64,000 nt of DNA from Streptomyces sp. NBC_00663 (GCF_036226885.1 NZ_CP109027.1:434001-498000); one strand, 5' to 3'. Numbered from the stretch's first letter, positions 15,393-26,944 are shown. Made by a program: numbers and translations. The notes: generated from the letters alone by a model not told the origin.

Positions 15393-16301
15393 ATGCCGCT
15401 GCCGCCCGAGCTCGCCGCCCTGCTCGCCCCGACCGCCCCCGCCCAGCTGCCGCTGCCGCCCGCGGCGCATCCCGCCCCGGCCACACGGCTGTTGCGCGGC
15501 GCCGTCTACGCCGCTCCCGACGGCATCCGTCCACTCGAACTGGACCTGTGGCTGCCCGAGTACCCCCACGATCCACTGCCGGTCATCGTCTACCTCCACG
15601 GCGGCGGCTGGCGGACGGGCACCCGCACGGACATGGGACCGCGCTTCCGCTCCTGGCACGTCAGCCCCTTCGCCCGCCTCGCCCAGGCCGGATTCGCCGT
15701 CGCCAGCCTCGACTACCGGCTCACCGGCGAGGCCACCTATCCCGCCCAGCTGGAGGACGTCACCGCCGCCCTGGCCTGGCTCGACGCCCGCGCCGGCGAA
15801 CTCGGACTGGACACGGGCCGGACCGTCACCTGGGGCGAATCCGCCGGGGCCCATCTGGCCGCCCTGCTGGCCCTCACCACGCCGGTGCTCGGCTGCGTCG
15901 CCTGGTACGGCCCCACGGATCTGACGACTCTGCCCAGCCAGTCCCGGCCCGGCGCCTACGACGCCAACAGCCCCACGACGCGCGAGGCTCTGCTGATCGG
16001 AGCACCCGTGGCCACGGCCCCCGATCTCGCCCGTGCGGCCAGCCCGGTCACCCATGTCACCGCCGACGCCCCGCCCTTCCTCATCCTGCACGGCACCGAC
16101 GACTCCCTCATCCCGTCGGCCCAGGGCGAGCAACTCGCCGCCGCCCTGCGCGCGGCGGGCGCCCAGGTCGACTTCCGCCCCGTCCCCGGCGCGGACCACG
16201 CCTGGGCGGGCCTGCCCGACGAGGACGTCGAACGGTGCTTCATCGCGTCGCTGGACTTCGCCCGCGCGCTCACCGCACCGGGGCCCCCGAGCGCGAGGTG
16301 A
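15393..16301 (+). CDS. Alpha/beta hydrolase, HSL/BD-FAE type esterase
   Basis: This encodes 302 residues. The oxyanion-hole motif HGGGW (IVYLHGGGWRTGTRTD) and the nucleophile elbow GESAGAHLAALLAL place it in the hormone-sensitive-lipase-like carboxylesterase group. The acid is in LHGTDDSLIP and the histidine in PGADHAWAG. There is no signal peptide. It is the last gene of the MarR-controlled unit, 45 bases after the second XapX gene, with AAAGAA in front of its ATG rather than a strong ribosome site. A depsidase- or phenolic-ester-cleaving role would fit the dioxygenase, but is not shown by the sequence. Confidence 0.92.
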   Translation: MPLPPELAALLAPTAPAQLPLPPAAHPAPATRLLRGAVYAAPDGIRPLELDLWLPEYPHDPLPVIVYLHGGGWRTGTRTDMGPRFRSWHVSPFARLAQAGFAVASLDYRLTGEATYPAQLEDVTAALAWLDARAGELGLDTGRTVTWGESAGAHLAALLALTTPVLGCVAWYGPTDLTTLPSQSRPGAYDANSPTTREALLIGAPVATAPDLARAASPVTHVTADAPPFLILHGTDDSLIPSAQGEQLAAALRAAGAQVDFRPVPGADHAWAGLPDEDVERCFIASLDFARALTAPGPPSAR

Positions 16302-16446
16302 CCGGAGCGGTGGAGACAGCTGGGCGGCCGAAACCCACGGACGATCGGGACCCCGGCGTATAACCATTGGCCGTCACCTCCACTGATCTGGTCTGCTTCC
16401 GGCGTCTCGAACGTCTGTAACCGCACCAGTGGAGGGGCCCGCGGGC

Positions 16447-17343
16447 ATGACCATGCACGACGACCAAGTGGACGTGACCACCGATACCGTTGCGACCCTG
16501 ATCCAAGAGCAGTTCCCGCAGTGGGGCGGCGAGCCCGTCCGACTCCTGCCGTCGACGGGCACGGTCAACGCCATCTTCCGGATCGGCAACGACCTCTCGG
16601 CGCGCTTCCCCCTGCGTCCGGCCGATCCCGCCGACGCGCTGTGGGTTCTGGAACAGGAGGCCCAGGCGAGCGCGGAGCTGGCGCAGGTGTCCCGGTTCCC
16701 CGTCCCCGAGCCCGTCGCCCTGGGAAAGCCGGGTGCGGGTTACCCGATGCCCTGGTCGGTCCAGACCTGGCTGCCGGGAACGGTCGCCTTCGATGCCGAC
16801 CCGAGTGGGTCGGACGCCTTCGCCGAGGACCTCGCGGCCTTCATCGCAGCGCTGCGCGGCACCGAGACGCGGGGGCGGCGTTTCGGTGGCCACGGTCGCG
16901 GCGGCGTTCTCGCGCACCACGACGACTGGATGGCGGAGTGCTTCGAGGCGAGTGAGGGGCTGCTCGACGTCCCCCGGCTGCGCCAAGTCTGGAGCCACTT
17001 CAGAGAGTTGCCGGGCGTGGATGCCGATGTGATGAGCCATGGTGACCTGATTCCCGGCAACGTACTGGTCGCGGGAGACCGGCTCAGCGGTGTACTCGAC
17101 ACCGGCGGATTCGGCCCGGCCGACCCCGCGCTGGATCTGGTCAGCGCCTGGCACCTGCTGCGGCCAGGCCCACGGGACGTACTTCGAAGGGCGCTGGCCT
17201 GCGACGATCTCGAGTGGGAGCGCGGCAAGGCATGGGCGTTCGAACAGGCGATGGGCGTGGTCTGGTACTACGTCGAGAGCAATCCGACCATGAGCAGGAT
17301 GGGACGCCGGACACTCGACCGCATTCTGGCGTCGATGGAGTGA
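16447..17343 (+). CDS. Aminoglycoside phosphotransferase (APH)-family kinase
   Basis: A 298-residue protein with the APH fold. The ATP-binding N-lobe contains STGTVNAIFRIGNDLSARFP, the catalytic Brenner motif is SHGDLIPGNVLV (Asp and Asn), and the metal-binding motif is SGVLDTGGFGPADPALDL. ATG 16447 has GGAGGGG upstream. Family members phosphorylate macrolides, aminoglycosides, or metabolites such as homoserine and fructosamine. The YPMPWSVQTWLPG segment is common in chromosomal members of unknown substrate. Resistance is possible but not demonstrated. Confidence 0.9.
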   Translation: MTMHDDQVDVTTDTVATLIQEQFPQWGGEPVRLLPSTGTVNAIFRIGNDLSARFPLRPADPADALWVLEQEAQASAELAQVSRFPVPEPVALGKPGAGYPMPWSVQTWLPGTVAFDADPSGSDAFAEDLAAFIAALRGTETRGRRFGGHGRGGVLAHHDDWMAECFEASEGLLDVPRLRQVWSHFRELPGVDADVMSHGDLIPGNVLVAGDRLSGVLDTGGFGPADPALDLVSAWHLLRPGPRDVLRRALACDDLEWERGKAWAFEQAMGVVWYYVESNPTMSRMGRRTLDRILASME

Positions 17344-17412
17344 GGCCGCTCTGTCGGCCGTGACACAGATCTCGGCGTCCGGGATGCCCGATTCCCAGGA
17401 GCCACATTTACG

Positions 17413-17769
17413 GTGGCTCTCATGTCCCCCCTGGCCCGAATCAGCAGCGCGTTCGAGCCGCGATTCGCGGAGTTCGCGTTCGAACCTGCTTTCACGGCCG
17501 CCGTGGACCAGCATGTCGCCGAGATACGTGATCGCTTGTCGGCGGCCCACAGCGGGCTGTTTCCTCCGCCGCCGCGACGCGAGATCCTTGCCGACTACGC
17601 CCTGGGCTTTCTCGATGCCCTTGAGGAGATGGACTGGCGCGAGCCGGTCGGCCACGACTACGCCGTGTGCCGTCTGACCGCGATCAGCTGGCTCGCGGTG
17701 CGCCACGGCCTCCTGGCCGCGGGCGACGAGTACGGCGACCCTTCAAGCAGCGCCAGCGGCTTGGCCTGA
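17413..17769 (+). CDS. Small conserved actinomycete protein, possibly DUF6401
   Basis: This encodes 118 residues from GTG 17413, which has AGGAG eleven bases upstream. Helical sequence dominates: AFTAAVDQHVAEIRDRLSA, REILADYALGFLDALEEMDW and HDYAVCRLTAISWLAVRHGLL. The pattern 'DYxxGxxDAL-x-W...RLxAISWLAR' resembles a small family annotated DUF6401 that is often found near natural-product genes. I cannot confirm that assignment, and no biosynthetic cluster is present here. It follows the APH gene by 69 bases. Confidence 0.75.
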   Translation: MALMSPLARISSAFEPRFAEFAFEPAFTAAVDQHVAEIRDRLSAAHSGLFPPPPRREILADYALGFLDALEEMDWREPVGHDYAVCRLTAISWLAVRHGLLAAGDEYGDPSSSASGLA

Positions 17770-17935
17770 GTCCAGCGGTTCTCATTCGCCTCGCTCTCAC
17801 GGACCCTCGCCGAAATCGACGAGCTCAGGTCCGCGGACTCCACCGAAGGCAGCGCAGCCGGCGGACGAGCGTTCACAAGACGCGGGCACCGGCATCTTCC
17901 CGTCGTGCGCTCAGGGGTCAGTACAGGCGAGGCGC

Positions 17936-18835
17936 TCAGCTCTGTCGACGCGCTGCGTCTTGCCGCGTGGGGCTGGCGGCAGGCGCAGTCATGTCGAGCA
18001 GAAGCAGTGCGTCGTGGTCGGGGCTGCCGGGTTCGACGGTGTAGACGCCGATGCGCTGACCGGGGGTGCCTTCCACATGCAGGGACTGCGACGTGAGCGT
18101 GAGCGTTCCGACCTGGGGGTGGCGGAACGTCTTGGTCGCGGGTTTGCGTCCGGTCACTTCATAGCGTTCCCACAACCGTGAGAAATCGGGGCTTTTGAGG
18201 AGGAGCTCGCCGACGAGGTTGGTGAGGTCGGGGGCATCGGGTGCGGTGCCGGCGACGGCGCGCAGCCGGGCGACGCAGGAGGTGATCTGCCGGTCCCAGT
18301 CGGTGAACAGGTCGCGGGCCGAGGGGTGCAGGAAGATGTAGCGGGCGAGGTTGCGGTGCTTGGCCGGCCACTCCTCCAGACCCGCATAGATGGCGAGGCC
18401 GCCGGGGTTCCAGGCCAGCATGTCCATGCTGCGGCTGATGACGTAGGCCGGGTTCGGCCGCAGCGATTCCAGCAGCAGTTTCAGGTGGGGGCGCACGGTG
18501 CGGCTGGGCGCCGGGGGTGGTTCGGGGGTGTAGCGGGCGGCGCGGGCAGCAAGCTCGCGCAGGTGCCGATGTTCCTGGTCGTCCATGTGCAGGGCGCGGG
18601 CGAGGGAGTCGAGGACGGCGGGGCTGGGGCGGGTCTCCTTGCCGCGTTCCAGGCGCACGTAGTAGTCGATGCTGATGCCGACGAGGGTGGCCAGCTCCTC
18701 ACGGCGCAGCCCCGGGGTGCGGCGGATGCCGGCGCCGACGGTGAGGCCGACGTGTTCGGGGCTGGTCTGGGTGCGGCGGGCGCGCAGGTAGCGGCCCAGC
18801 TCGGCGCCCTCGCTGTGCGCACTCTCGGATGCCAT
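17936..18835 (-). CDS. XRE-family regulator with MmyB-like ligand-binding domain
   Basis: This encodes 299 residues. The N-terminal HTH reads LRREELATLVGISIDYYVRLERGKETRPS. The C-terminal part (NPAYVISRSMDMLAWNPGGLA, then RYIFLHPSARDLFTDWDRQI and VGTLTLTSQSLHVEGTPGQRI) is the MmyB-type PAS-like domain, which binds fatty acids in characterised members. In Streptomyces such genes are commonly divergent from short-chain reductases or aldo/keto reductases, as here (AKR at 19051). It probably controls the AKR-alcohol dehydrogenase operon. ATG 18835 was chosen for the ribosome site and family length. Confidence 0.93.
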   Translation of the reverse strand: MASESAHSEGAELGRYLRARRTQTSPEHVGLTVGAGIRRTPGLRREELATLVGISIDYYVRLERGKETRPSPAVLDSLARALHMDDQEHRHLRELAARAARYTPEPPPAPSRTVRPHLKLLLESLRPNPAYVISRSMDMLAWNPGGLAIYAGLEEWPAKHRNLARYIFLHPSARDLFTDWDRQITSCVARLRAVAGTAPDAPDLTNLVGELLLKSPDFSRLWERYEVTGRKPATKTFRHPQVGTLTLTSQSLHVEGTPGQRIGVYTVEPGSPDHDALLLLDMTAPAASPTRQDAARRQS

Positions 18836-19035
18836 GTCCCCAGTCTCACCCGCCGAACACCTCTCGCGCGGGCGGGAGGGGGGCCCTGTTGTTCCCCCCG
18901 AAGAGCCCGCCCTGCCACACCGGTGCATTCCGGGCGACGGTGAATGAGGAAGACGCCGGCCCCTCGTGCCGCCCGGGCCTCAACCCGCATGACCTGCCGG
19001 GCCGGGCGAGAACGAGAGAGCGGGCAACACCATGA

Positions 19036-20072
<1,037 letters not shown>

Positions 20073-20074
20073 TC

Positions 20075-21103
20075 ATGCGTGCAGCAGTGATGTACGGAGC
20101 CGGCGACGTCCGCGTCGAGGACCGGCCCGACCCGAAGATCGTCCAGCCCACCGACGCCGTGGTGCGCACGGTGGCGGCGTGCGTGTGCGGCAGCGACCTG
20201 TGGCCCTACCAGTCGATGCCCGCCACCGACACCGCCCGCCCCATGGGCCACGAGTTCCTCGGCGTCGTCGAAGACACCGGCGCCGACGTGACCGGCCTCA
20301 AGGCGGGGGACCTGGTCGTCGCCCCGTTCACATACAGCGACAACACCTGCGACTACTGTGCCAAGGGCCTGCACATCTCGTGCCGCAACGGCGGCCGGTA
20401 CGGATACGACGGCGTCGACGGCGGGCAGGGCGAAGCCGTCCGCGTTCCGCATGCGGACGGCACCCTGGTCAAGCTGCCGGTGGCCGCCGACTCCGCGCTG
20501 CTGCCGTCGCTGCTGGCGCTCTCCGATGTGATGACCACCGGCCACCACGGCGCTGTCACCGCCGGCGTCGGCCGCGGGGACGCGGTACTGGTCGTCGGGG
20601 ATGGCGCGGTCGGTCTGTGTGCGGTGATCGCCGCCAAGCGGCTGGGCGCCGAGCGGATCGTCCTCGCCGGCCGGCACGAAGCGCGCACGGCCCTGGGCCG
20701 GGAGTTCGGTGCCACCGACGTGGTCGCCGAGCGCGGCGAGGAGGGCATCGCCCGCATCCGCGAGCTGACCGGCGGCGTGGACAAGGTCATCGAGGCCGTC
20801 GGCACCCGCCAGTCCCTCGACACCGCGCTCGGTGCGGTCCTGGACGGCGGCACCATCAGCCGCCTGGGCGTACCCCAGTACGAGCAGGGGCCGATCGGGC
20901 CGCCCGAGTTCATGCGCAACATCACCCTGACCGGCGGCGCCAGCCCCGCCCGCGCCTACATCGAAGAACTCCTGCCCGACGTCCTGAACGGGACGATCGC
21001 CCCGGGCCGCGTCTTCGACCAGGAATTCGCCCTCGCCCGGACACCGGACGCCTACCGGGCGATGGCCGACCGCCAGGTCCTCAAGGCCCTCATCCGCCCC
21101 TGA
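20075..21103 (+). CDS. Zinc-dependent alcohol dehydrogenase (MDR family)
   Basis: A 342-residue medium-chain dehydrogenase. Catalytic-zinc ligands are in VCGSDLWPY and GHEFLGVVE. The structural-zinc loop is CDYCAKGLHISC, in which the usual fourth cysteine is absent, as in several Streptomyces homologues. The Rossmann motif is LVVGDGAVGLCAV. It follows the aldo/keto reductase by 46 bases with GGAG in front of its ATG, so they are probably co-transcribed. It most likely interconverts an alcohol and a carbonyl; the physiological substrate is unknown. Confidence 0.94.
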   Translation: MRAAVMYGAGDVRVEDRPDPKIVQPTDAVVRTVAACVCGSDLWPYQSMPATDTARPMGHEFLGVVEDTGADVTGLKAGDLVVAPFTYSDNTCDYCAKGLHISCRNGGRYGYDGVDGGQGEAVRVPHADGTLVKLPVAADSALLPSLLALSDVMTTGHHGAVTAGVGRGDAVLVVGDGAVGLCAVIAAKRLGAERIVLAGRHEARTALGREFGATDVVAERGEEGIARIRELTGGVDKVIEAVGTRQSLDTALGAVLDGGTISRLGVPQYEQGPIGPPEFMRNITLTGGASPARAYIEELLPDVLNGTIAPGRVFDQEFALARTPDAYRAMADRQVLKALIRP

Positions 21104-21190
21104 CCACCCCGGGGCGAGCAGCGGCAGGCCGCACACGCCGGCCGCTGCTCGCCCCTTGCCGCTGCCAGTTCCTGTGCGAAGGGCCCACCT

Positions 21191-22449
<1,259 letters not shown>

Positions 22450-22456
22450 TCAGACG

Positions 22457-23272
22457 TCACATGGTCGTCGGACGGTCGGTGCCGCCCTCCGGGCCGGGGT
22501 CCCTCATGTCGCGGCCCGTCTGCGTCCGCTCGCCCGAGGGCTGGTGACGCATCGCGTCCTCACGGCCCGCCTGATACGCGCCCACGCCGCTGCGATGCCG
22601 GTGGGTCTCCGCCTCGGCCGCCGTCAGCATGCGTTCCATGCGCTGCCGCATCGGAGTGATCATGCCGCCGCCGACGCCCACGATCAGGATGCCCGCGATG
22701 GTGGCGAGCGCGGCGACCAGCAACGACTGGACGACGTTCTCCGCGATGCCGGCCTGGCTGAGCGCGGCGATCACACCGAGGGTGACGATCGCTCCCCACA
22801 AGATCGACGCGACGGTGTTGCCGTAGGACGCCGACGACAGGGTGCCCTGGACGATCGTGCGGACCGCGTTGGCGATGGCCATCGCCACCACGACGAGTAC
22901 GACGGCGACGATGCCGCGCGGCAGCCAGGCGACGATGCCGTTGATCGTCGCGCTGACCGGGTTCGGCCCGAAGACTCCCAGGGCGAGTTGCAGCGTGATC
23001 AGCATCAGCGCGTAGTACACGATCTTGCAGATGATGCCGGTCAGGTCGTACGCCGAATTCTGGAGCAGCCGCGCGGTACCCGCTCGCTCGGACAGACGCT
23101 CGGAGCCCACCTTGCGCAGCACCCGGTCGAGAATCTTGGCGATCGCCTTCGACACGAACCAGCCGATGGCGAGTACGACGAGGAAGCCGATCAGCTTCGG
23201 CACGAACGTCGCGATCTTCGACCACGCGTCATTGAGACCTTGGGTGAAGTCGATAGCGAGGGTGTTGGTCAT
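22457..23272 (-). CDS. Mechanosensitive-channel-type membrane protein (CmpX-like)
   Basis: This encodes 271 residues with five hydrophobic helices, beginning AWSKIATFVPKLIGFLVVLA. The paired 'conserved TM helix' repeats (IGWFVSKAIAKILDRVLRKVG; LPRGIVAVVLVVVAMAIANAV) are those of the TM_helix/MscS-related CmpX family. The C-terminal 60 residues are hydrophilic and rich in Arg, Glu and Gly. ATG 23272 has GGAAGGG seven bases upstream. It is probably a small-conductance channel or a membrane-stress factor; gating is not inferable. It stands alone with its own terminator. Confidence 0.88.
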   Translation of the reverse strand: MTNTLAIDFTQGLNDAWSKIATFVPKLIGFLVVLAIGWFVSKAIAKILDRVLRKVGSERLSERAGTARLLQNSAYDLTGIICKIVYYALMLITLQLALGVFGPNPVSATINGIVAWLPRGIVAVVLVVVAMAIANAVRTIVQGTLSSASYGNTVASILWGAIVTLGVIAALSQAGIAENVVQSLLVAALATIAGILIVGVGGGMITPMRQRMERMLTAAEAETHRHRSGVGAYQAGREDAMRHQPSGERTQTGRDMRDPGPEGGTDRPTTM

Positions 23273-23516
23273 GGGACGCCCTTCCTTCAAGTCGACGGCG
23301 GCTTCCCCGCTCCCTAGTCCAGGGGGACAGAGGCCCTCACGCCTCGATTAGCTACGCCATACGAGAAGGCGCCTGCGCCGGCCCGCCTGACAGCCGTCTC
23401 ATCGGCTCGGCCTCGGATTCGGACAGCTGGGGGACAGACAGGAATGTGATCGTGCTTTGCGGACAGGTGAACCGGGTCAACCGGAATCAGTCGGCAGGTG
23501 GGAAGCGATCTCGTAC

Positions 23517-24707
23517 ATGGCCAGCACACCGGACTCGACCGCCGTGGAAACACCCGAGACGGTTACGGCGGACACGAACCGGAGACGCACGGCCCCGGCG
23601 GCACGAGGTGCACGCCGGGGGCTCCCTTCCGCGAGCCTGCACAGCGGCCGGGTCGACGCGCTGGACGGATTGCGCACCCTGGCGGTCGCACTGGTCGTCG
23701 TGTACCACGTCGACCACACGCTGGTCCCCGGCGGCTCGATCGCCGTCGACGTCTTCTTCACCCTCAGCGGTTTCGTCATCACCCGCCTGCTGCTCGCCGA
23801 GTACTCCCGCACCGGCACCCTCGCCCTGCTCCCCTTCTACCGGCGCCGCTGGCTACGACTGGTCCCCGCCCTGCTGGCGGTGTGCGCGGTCTGTGTGGTG
23901 CTGGCGACGACGACCTCACTGTGGAGCTTCGACGGCTCCTGGCAGGCGGTGGGCCTCGCGGCGACCTTCCTGACGAACGTCTTCCGGGCCGCGGACTCCG
24001 GGTCGTACATGGGCGGCCCCCTCGCCCACACCTGGTCACTGGGCGTGGAGGAGCAGTTTTATCTGCTGTGGCCGCTCCTGCTGCTGTGCCTGCTGCGCCG
24101 CCTGCGGGCACGTACGGTCCTGGTGTGCACCGCCGCCCTGTGCGTGCTGCCCTTCCTGTGGCGCTGCTTCCTGTGGCATCCGGACGCCGTCCACCGGATC
24201 TACAACGGCACCGACACCCGCGCCGACGAACTGCTGGCCGGAGCCCTGGTGGCCGTGGTCCTGGCACGGTTGCGGCCGGACGACCCGCGGCTGGGCCTGC
24301 TGCGCGTCTGGGCCGGGCGGCTCGCCCTTCCCGCCCTCGCCCTGCTCACGCTCGTGGCCTGGAAGGTGCCGGTGACCGGGAACGCCGGCATCTGGACCGC
24401 CCTTTGGTACACGGTCGGGATCCTCGCCGTGGCCGCGGTGTCCGCCACCCTGGTCGCGGGGCTGGAACTGCGGCCCGACAGCCTGCTGTCCCGTCTGCTG
24501 GGTTTCGGGCCACTCGCCTGGACCGGCCGCAATCTCAGCTACGGCATCTATCTGTGGCACTACCCCGTCGTGCGGCTGCTGGCCTCCCTCGACGTCAGGG
24601 ACGGGTTGCTGACGGGCACGGTGGTGCTGACCCTGGCGATGGCCCTGTTGTCGTACTACCTCGTCGAACGGCCCTTCCTGCGCCGCGCACACCGGCTCCG
24701 GGCCTGA
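23517..24707 (+). CDS. Membrane acyltransferase, OafA/YrhL family
   Basis: A 396-residue multi-pass protein with about ten membrane helices. Family landmarks are VDALDGLRTLAVALVVVYHV (catalytic H in the first helix), GSIAVDVFFTLSGFVITRLL, the conserved HTWSLGVEEQFYLLWP, and SYGIYLWHYPVV near the end. Such enzymes O-acylate lipopolysaccharide, peptidoglycan, other glycans or antibiotics from acyl-CoA. I take ATG 23517; an upstream GTG would add 20 residues. No glycan-biosynthesis genes are nearby, so the acceptor is unknown. Confidence 0.92.
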   Translation: MASTPDSTAVETPETVTADTNRRRTAPAARGARRGLPSASLHSGRVDALDGLRTLAVALVVVYHVDHTLVPGGSIAVDVFFTLSGFVITRLLLAEYSRTGTLALLPFYRRRWLRLVPALLAVCAVCVVLATTTSLWSFDGSWQAVGLAATFLTNVFRAADSGSYMGGPLAHTWSLGVEEQFYLLWPLLLLCLLRRLRARTVLVCTAALCVLPFLWRCFLWHPDAVHRIYNGTDTRADELLAGALVAVVLARLRPDDPRLGLLRVWAGRLALPALALLTLVAWKVPVTGNAGIWTALWYTVGILAVAAVSATLVAGLELRPDSLLSRLLGFGPLAWTGRNLSYGIYLWHYPVVRLLASLDVRDGLLTGTVVLTLAMALLSYYLVERPFLRRAHRLRA

Positions 24708-24815
24708 CTGCGTCAGGGGACTTCATGCATACGGTGGCTGCGCCAACTGCCTTGTCTCTAGGATGGATTGCCTGACGCACCGGTCGGCTCGGTGCGGTAC
24801 GTGACGGGGGAGACG

Positions 24816-25634
24816 ATGGAGTCCGGGAAGCGGTTGTCCACCAAGATCGACGCCACGGTTCCGACAGCCGCGCGCATGTACGACCACTACCTGGGCGGCA
24901 AGGACAACTACGCGGTCGACCGTGCCGCCTGCGAGGAACTGGACAAGGTGGTGCCCAGCACCCGGGCGCTGGCGCTGAACAACCGGCATTTCCTTCAGCG
25001 GGTGGTGGGGACGCTGGCGCGGGAGCACGGCATCCGGCAGTTCCTGGACCACGGGTCCGGTCTGCCCACGCAGAACAACGTGCACCAGGTGGCCCAGCGC
25101 GTCGATCCGGACGCGCGCGTCGTGTACGTGGACAACGACCCGATGGTCCTGGTGCACGGCCGCGCCCTGCTGGACCAGAACGACCGTACGGCCGTGATCC
25201 AGGCCGACCTGCGCGACACCGACGTGATCTTCTCCGCCCCCGACACCCGGCGGCTCATCGACTTCTCGCAGCCGGTGGGCGTGCTGTTCAACTCGGTGTT
25301 CCACTGCATTCCGGACAGCGACACGGACGGTCCCCTCGCCGTGGTGAAGCGGGTGACCGAGCGGCTCGCGCCCGGAAGTTGCCTGGTGATGTGCCAGCTG
25401 GTCAGCGGGGACCCGCAGGTGCGGGAGTTCGTCACCGACTTCATGGACAAGGCCACGCAGGGGCACTGGGGCCGGGTGCGCGAGGAGAAGGACGTCGCGC
25501 AGTGGTTCGAGGGGCTGGAGATCCTCGAACCGGGCCTGGTGGAGGTGTCCACCTGGCGGCCCGACAACGAGGTGGCGCCGCGTCAGCTGACGCAGGAGTG
25601 GATCGAGTTCGGCGGAGCCGGCCGCGTCCTGTGA
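24816..25634 (+). CDS. SAM-dependent methyltransferase, DUF574 (Methyltransf_19)
   Basis: This encodes 272 residues. The family's trademarks are present: the opening TVPTAARMYDHYLGGKDNY, the SAM-binding DHGSGLPTQNNVHQVAQRV, the acidic residue in VVYVDNDPMVLVHG, and LFNSVFHCIPDSD. These enzymes are very numerous in Streptomyces and are often clustered with XRE/DUF5753 regulators, as here, but none has a firmly established substrate. ATG 24816 has GGGGGAG upstream. A TAGGAT box about 50 bases upstream may be its -10 element. It converges on the XRE gene with a 15-base gap. Confidence 0.92.
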   Translation: MESGKRLSTKIDATVPTAARMYDHYLGGKDNYAVDRAACEELDKVVPSTRALALNNRHFLQRVVGTLAREHGIRQFLDHGSGLPTQNNVHQVAQRVDPDARVVYVDNDPMVLVHGRALLDQNDRTAVIQADLRDTDVIFSAPDTRRLIDFSQPVGVLFNSVFHCIPDSDTDGPLAVVKRVTERLAPGSCLVMCQLVSGDPQVREFVTDFMDKATQGHWGRVREEKDVAQWFEGLEILEPGLVEVSTWRPDNEVAPRQLTQEWIEFGGAGRVL

Positions 25635-25649
25635 CGGAGCGGCACCGGC

Positions 25650-26570
25650 TCACGTGCTCCCGTAGCGCTGCTTGGCGGTCTCGCGCAGCCGGTCGAGGGA
25701 GTCACGGGGGCTGAGCGCGTCGTCGGCCAGTTGGTCCAGTGCCACGCGGTACTGCTCGGTCTCGTCGCGGTCCTCCAGGAACGTGGCGCTCCTGATGTGC
25801 TCCAGATAGACGATGTCCGGAAGGTCGAAACCGCCGAAGCGCAGGTACGTGACCGGGATGGCCGGTGCGGACGCGTTGGTCACGTCCAGGGGTACGACCT
25901 GGATGACGACGTGCGGGCGCTCGGCCATCGTGACGAGATGCTCCAGCTGTTCGCGCATGATGTCGCGGCTGCCCAGCACCCGCAGCAGCACCGACTCGTC
26001 GACGACCGCCCACAGCTGCGGGGCGTCCGGCCGGTGCAGCAACTCCGCCCGCTTCATGCGCAGTTCCACGCGGCGGTTCACCTCGCGGCTCGGCGCCGAG
26101 GGCAGGCCACGCTCCACGATGGCGCGGGTGTAGGCCGGTGTTTGCAGCAGCCCGGGGACGTACTGGATCTCGAACGTACGGATGAAATCGGCCGCTTCCT
26201 GCAAACCGACGAGCCGGTCGAACCACTCCGGCATCAGCCGCTTGTCGAAGCGCTGCCACCACCCGGGCTCACCGGCCCGCCGCAGCAGTTGCAGCAGGAC
26301 GGACGCCTCGTACTCGTCCGTCTTGTACATGTCCAGCAGCGCGCGGACATCGGCCTCGGTGGGAGGCCGGCGGCCCTTGCCCGCCTCGATGCGGGACAGC
26401 TTCGCCGGGCTGAAGCCCACGGCCCGCGCCGCCTGTTCCTGCGCCATGCCCGCATCTTCACGCAGGCCCGCCAACTGCACGCCGACCAGCATCTTCAGCA
26501 GGGTCGGCGCGGGCTCGCTCCGTTGCAGGTACGGCTCGAGCCGGGAGACGCGCGGTGAATCCGAGGGCAT
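25650..26570 (-). CDS. XRE-family regulator with DUF5753 domain
   Basis: This encodes 306 residues. The HTH is MAQEQAARAVGFSPAKLSRIEAG. The remaining two thirds (WFDRLVGLQEAADFIRTFEI, YVPGLLQTPAYTRAIVERGL, then YLRFGGFDLPDIVYLEHI) form the DUF5753 domain. This is the WhiJ/BldB-system type found in dozens of copies per Streptomyces genome, generally paired with a DUF397 protein and an AbaA-like ATPase. Both partners follow here. ATG 26570 has GGGAG upstream. It probably represses its module and is antagonised by the DUF397 protein, as described for WhiJ-type systems. Confidence 0.94.
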   Translation of the reverse strand: MPSDSPRVSRLEPYLQRSEPAPTLLKMLVGVQLAGLREDAGMAQEQAARAVGFSPAKLSRIEAGKGRRPPTEADVRALLDMYKTDEYEASVLLQLLRRAGEPGWWQRFDKRLMPEWFDRLVGLQEAADFIRTFEIQYVPGLLQTPAYTRAIVERGLPSAPSREVNRRVELRMKRAELLHRPDAPQLWAVVDESVLLRVLGSRDIMREQLEHLVTMAERPHVVIQVVPLDVTNASAPAIPVTYLRFGGFDLPDIVYLEHIRSATFLEDRDETEQYRVALDQLADDALSPRDSLDRLRETAKQRYGST

Positions 26571-26675
26571 CCTGACTCCCGGTGGGCAGAAGGCAACAGC
26601 CTGCATTATCGCACCAGTTAGCCCCCGCGCGCATGATCCGGGGCCGATCCCGGCGCGGGTGGCGCCGGTCCCCGC

Positions 26676-26906
26676 TCACATCAGCTCGTCGAACTCTCCG
26701 TCCTTCACCCCGGCCAGGAAGGCCGCGACCTCGGCGGACGTGTAGACCAGCGCGGGGCCATGCGGATCACGGGAGTTGCGGATCGCCACACCTCCCTCGG
26801 CCAACGGCGCCACCTCGACGCAGTTGCCCTCGGCGTTGCTGTGCCGGCTCTTGGTCCAACGGACGCCCAGTGAACTCGCTTGCACCCCGTTCGGAACTGA
26901 TGGCAC
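26676..26906 (-). CDS. DUF397 protein
   Basis: This encodes 76 residues with the DUF397 core WTKSRHSNAEGNCVEVA, then GGVAIRNSRDPHGPALVYTS and AEVAAFLAGVKDGEF. The start at GTG 26906 is set by an unusually good ribosome site, GAGGAGG five bases upstream; earlier in-frame sequence has none. DUF397 proteins act with XRE/DUF5753 regulators as toxin-antitoxin-like or sporulation-control pairs. The gene lies upstream of, and in the same direction as, the regulator, with an operator-like palindrome before it. Confidence 0.9.
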   Translation of the reverse strand: MPSVPNGVQASSLGVRWTKSRHSNAEGNCVEVAPLAEGGVAIRNSRDPHGPALVYTSAEVAAFLAGVKDGEFDELM

Positions 26907-26944
26907 CGCAGCCTCCTCGGGTACGACTGGCTCGATCCATGCGC

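Noticed and set aside
14640..16367. 575-codon minus-strand open frame across the dioxygenase-hydrolase unit
   Set aside because: It crosses several well-supported plus-strand genes and has no recognisable domain.
16447..17343. Naming the APH-family gene as a specific antibiotic-resistance kinase
   Set aside because: The kinase motifs are clear, but residues that separate antibiotic kinases from metabolic ones cannot be judged without alignment.
24709..24779. TGCGTCAGG ... CCTGACGCA inverted repeat as a terminator after the acyltransferase
   Set aside because: The nine-base arms are separated by 53 bases, too far for a convincing terminator; it is probably coincidental or a weak regulatory site.
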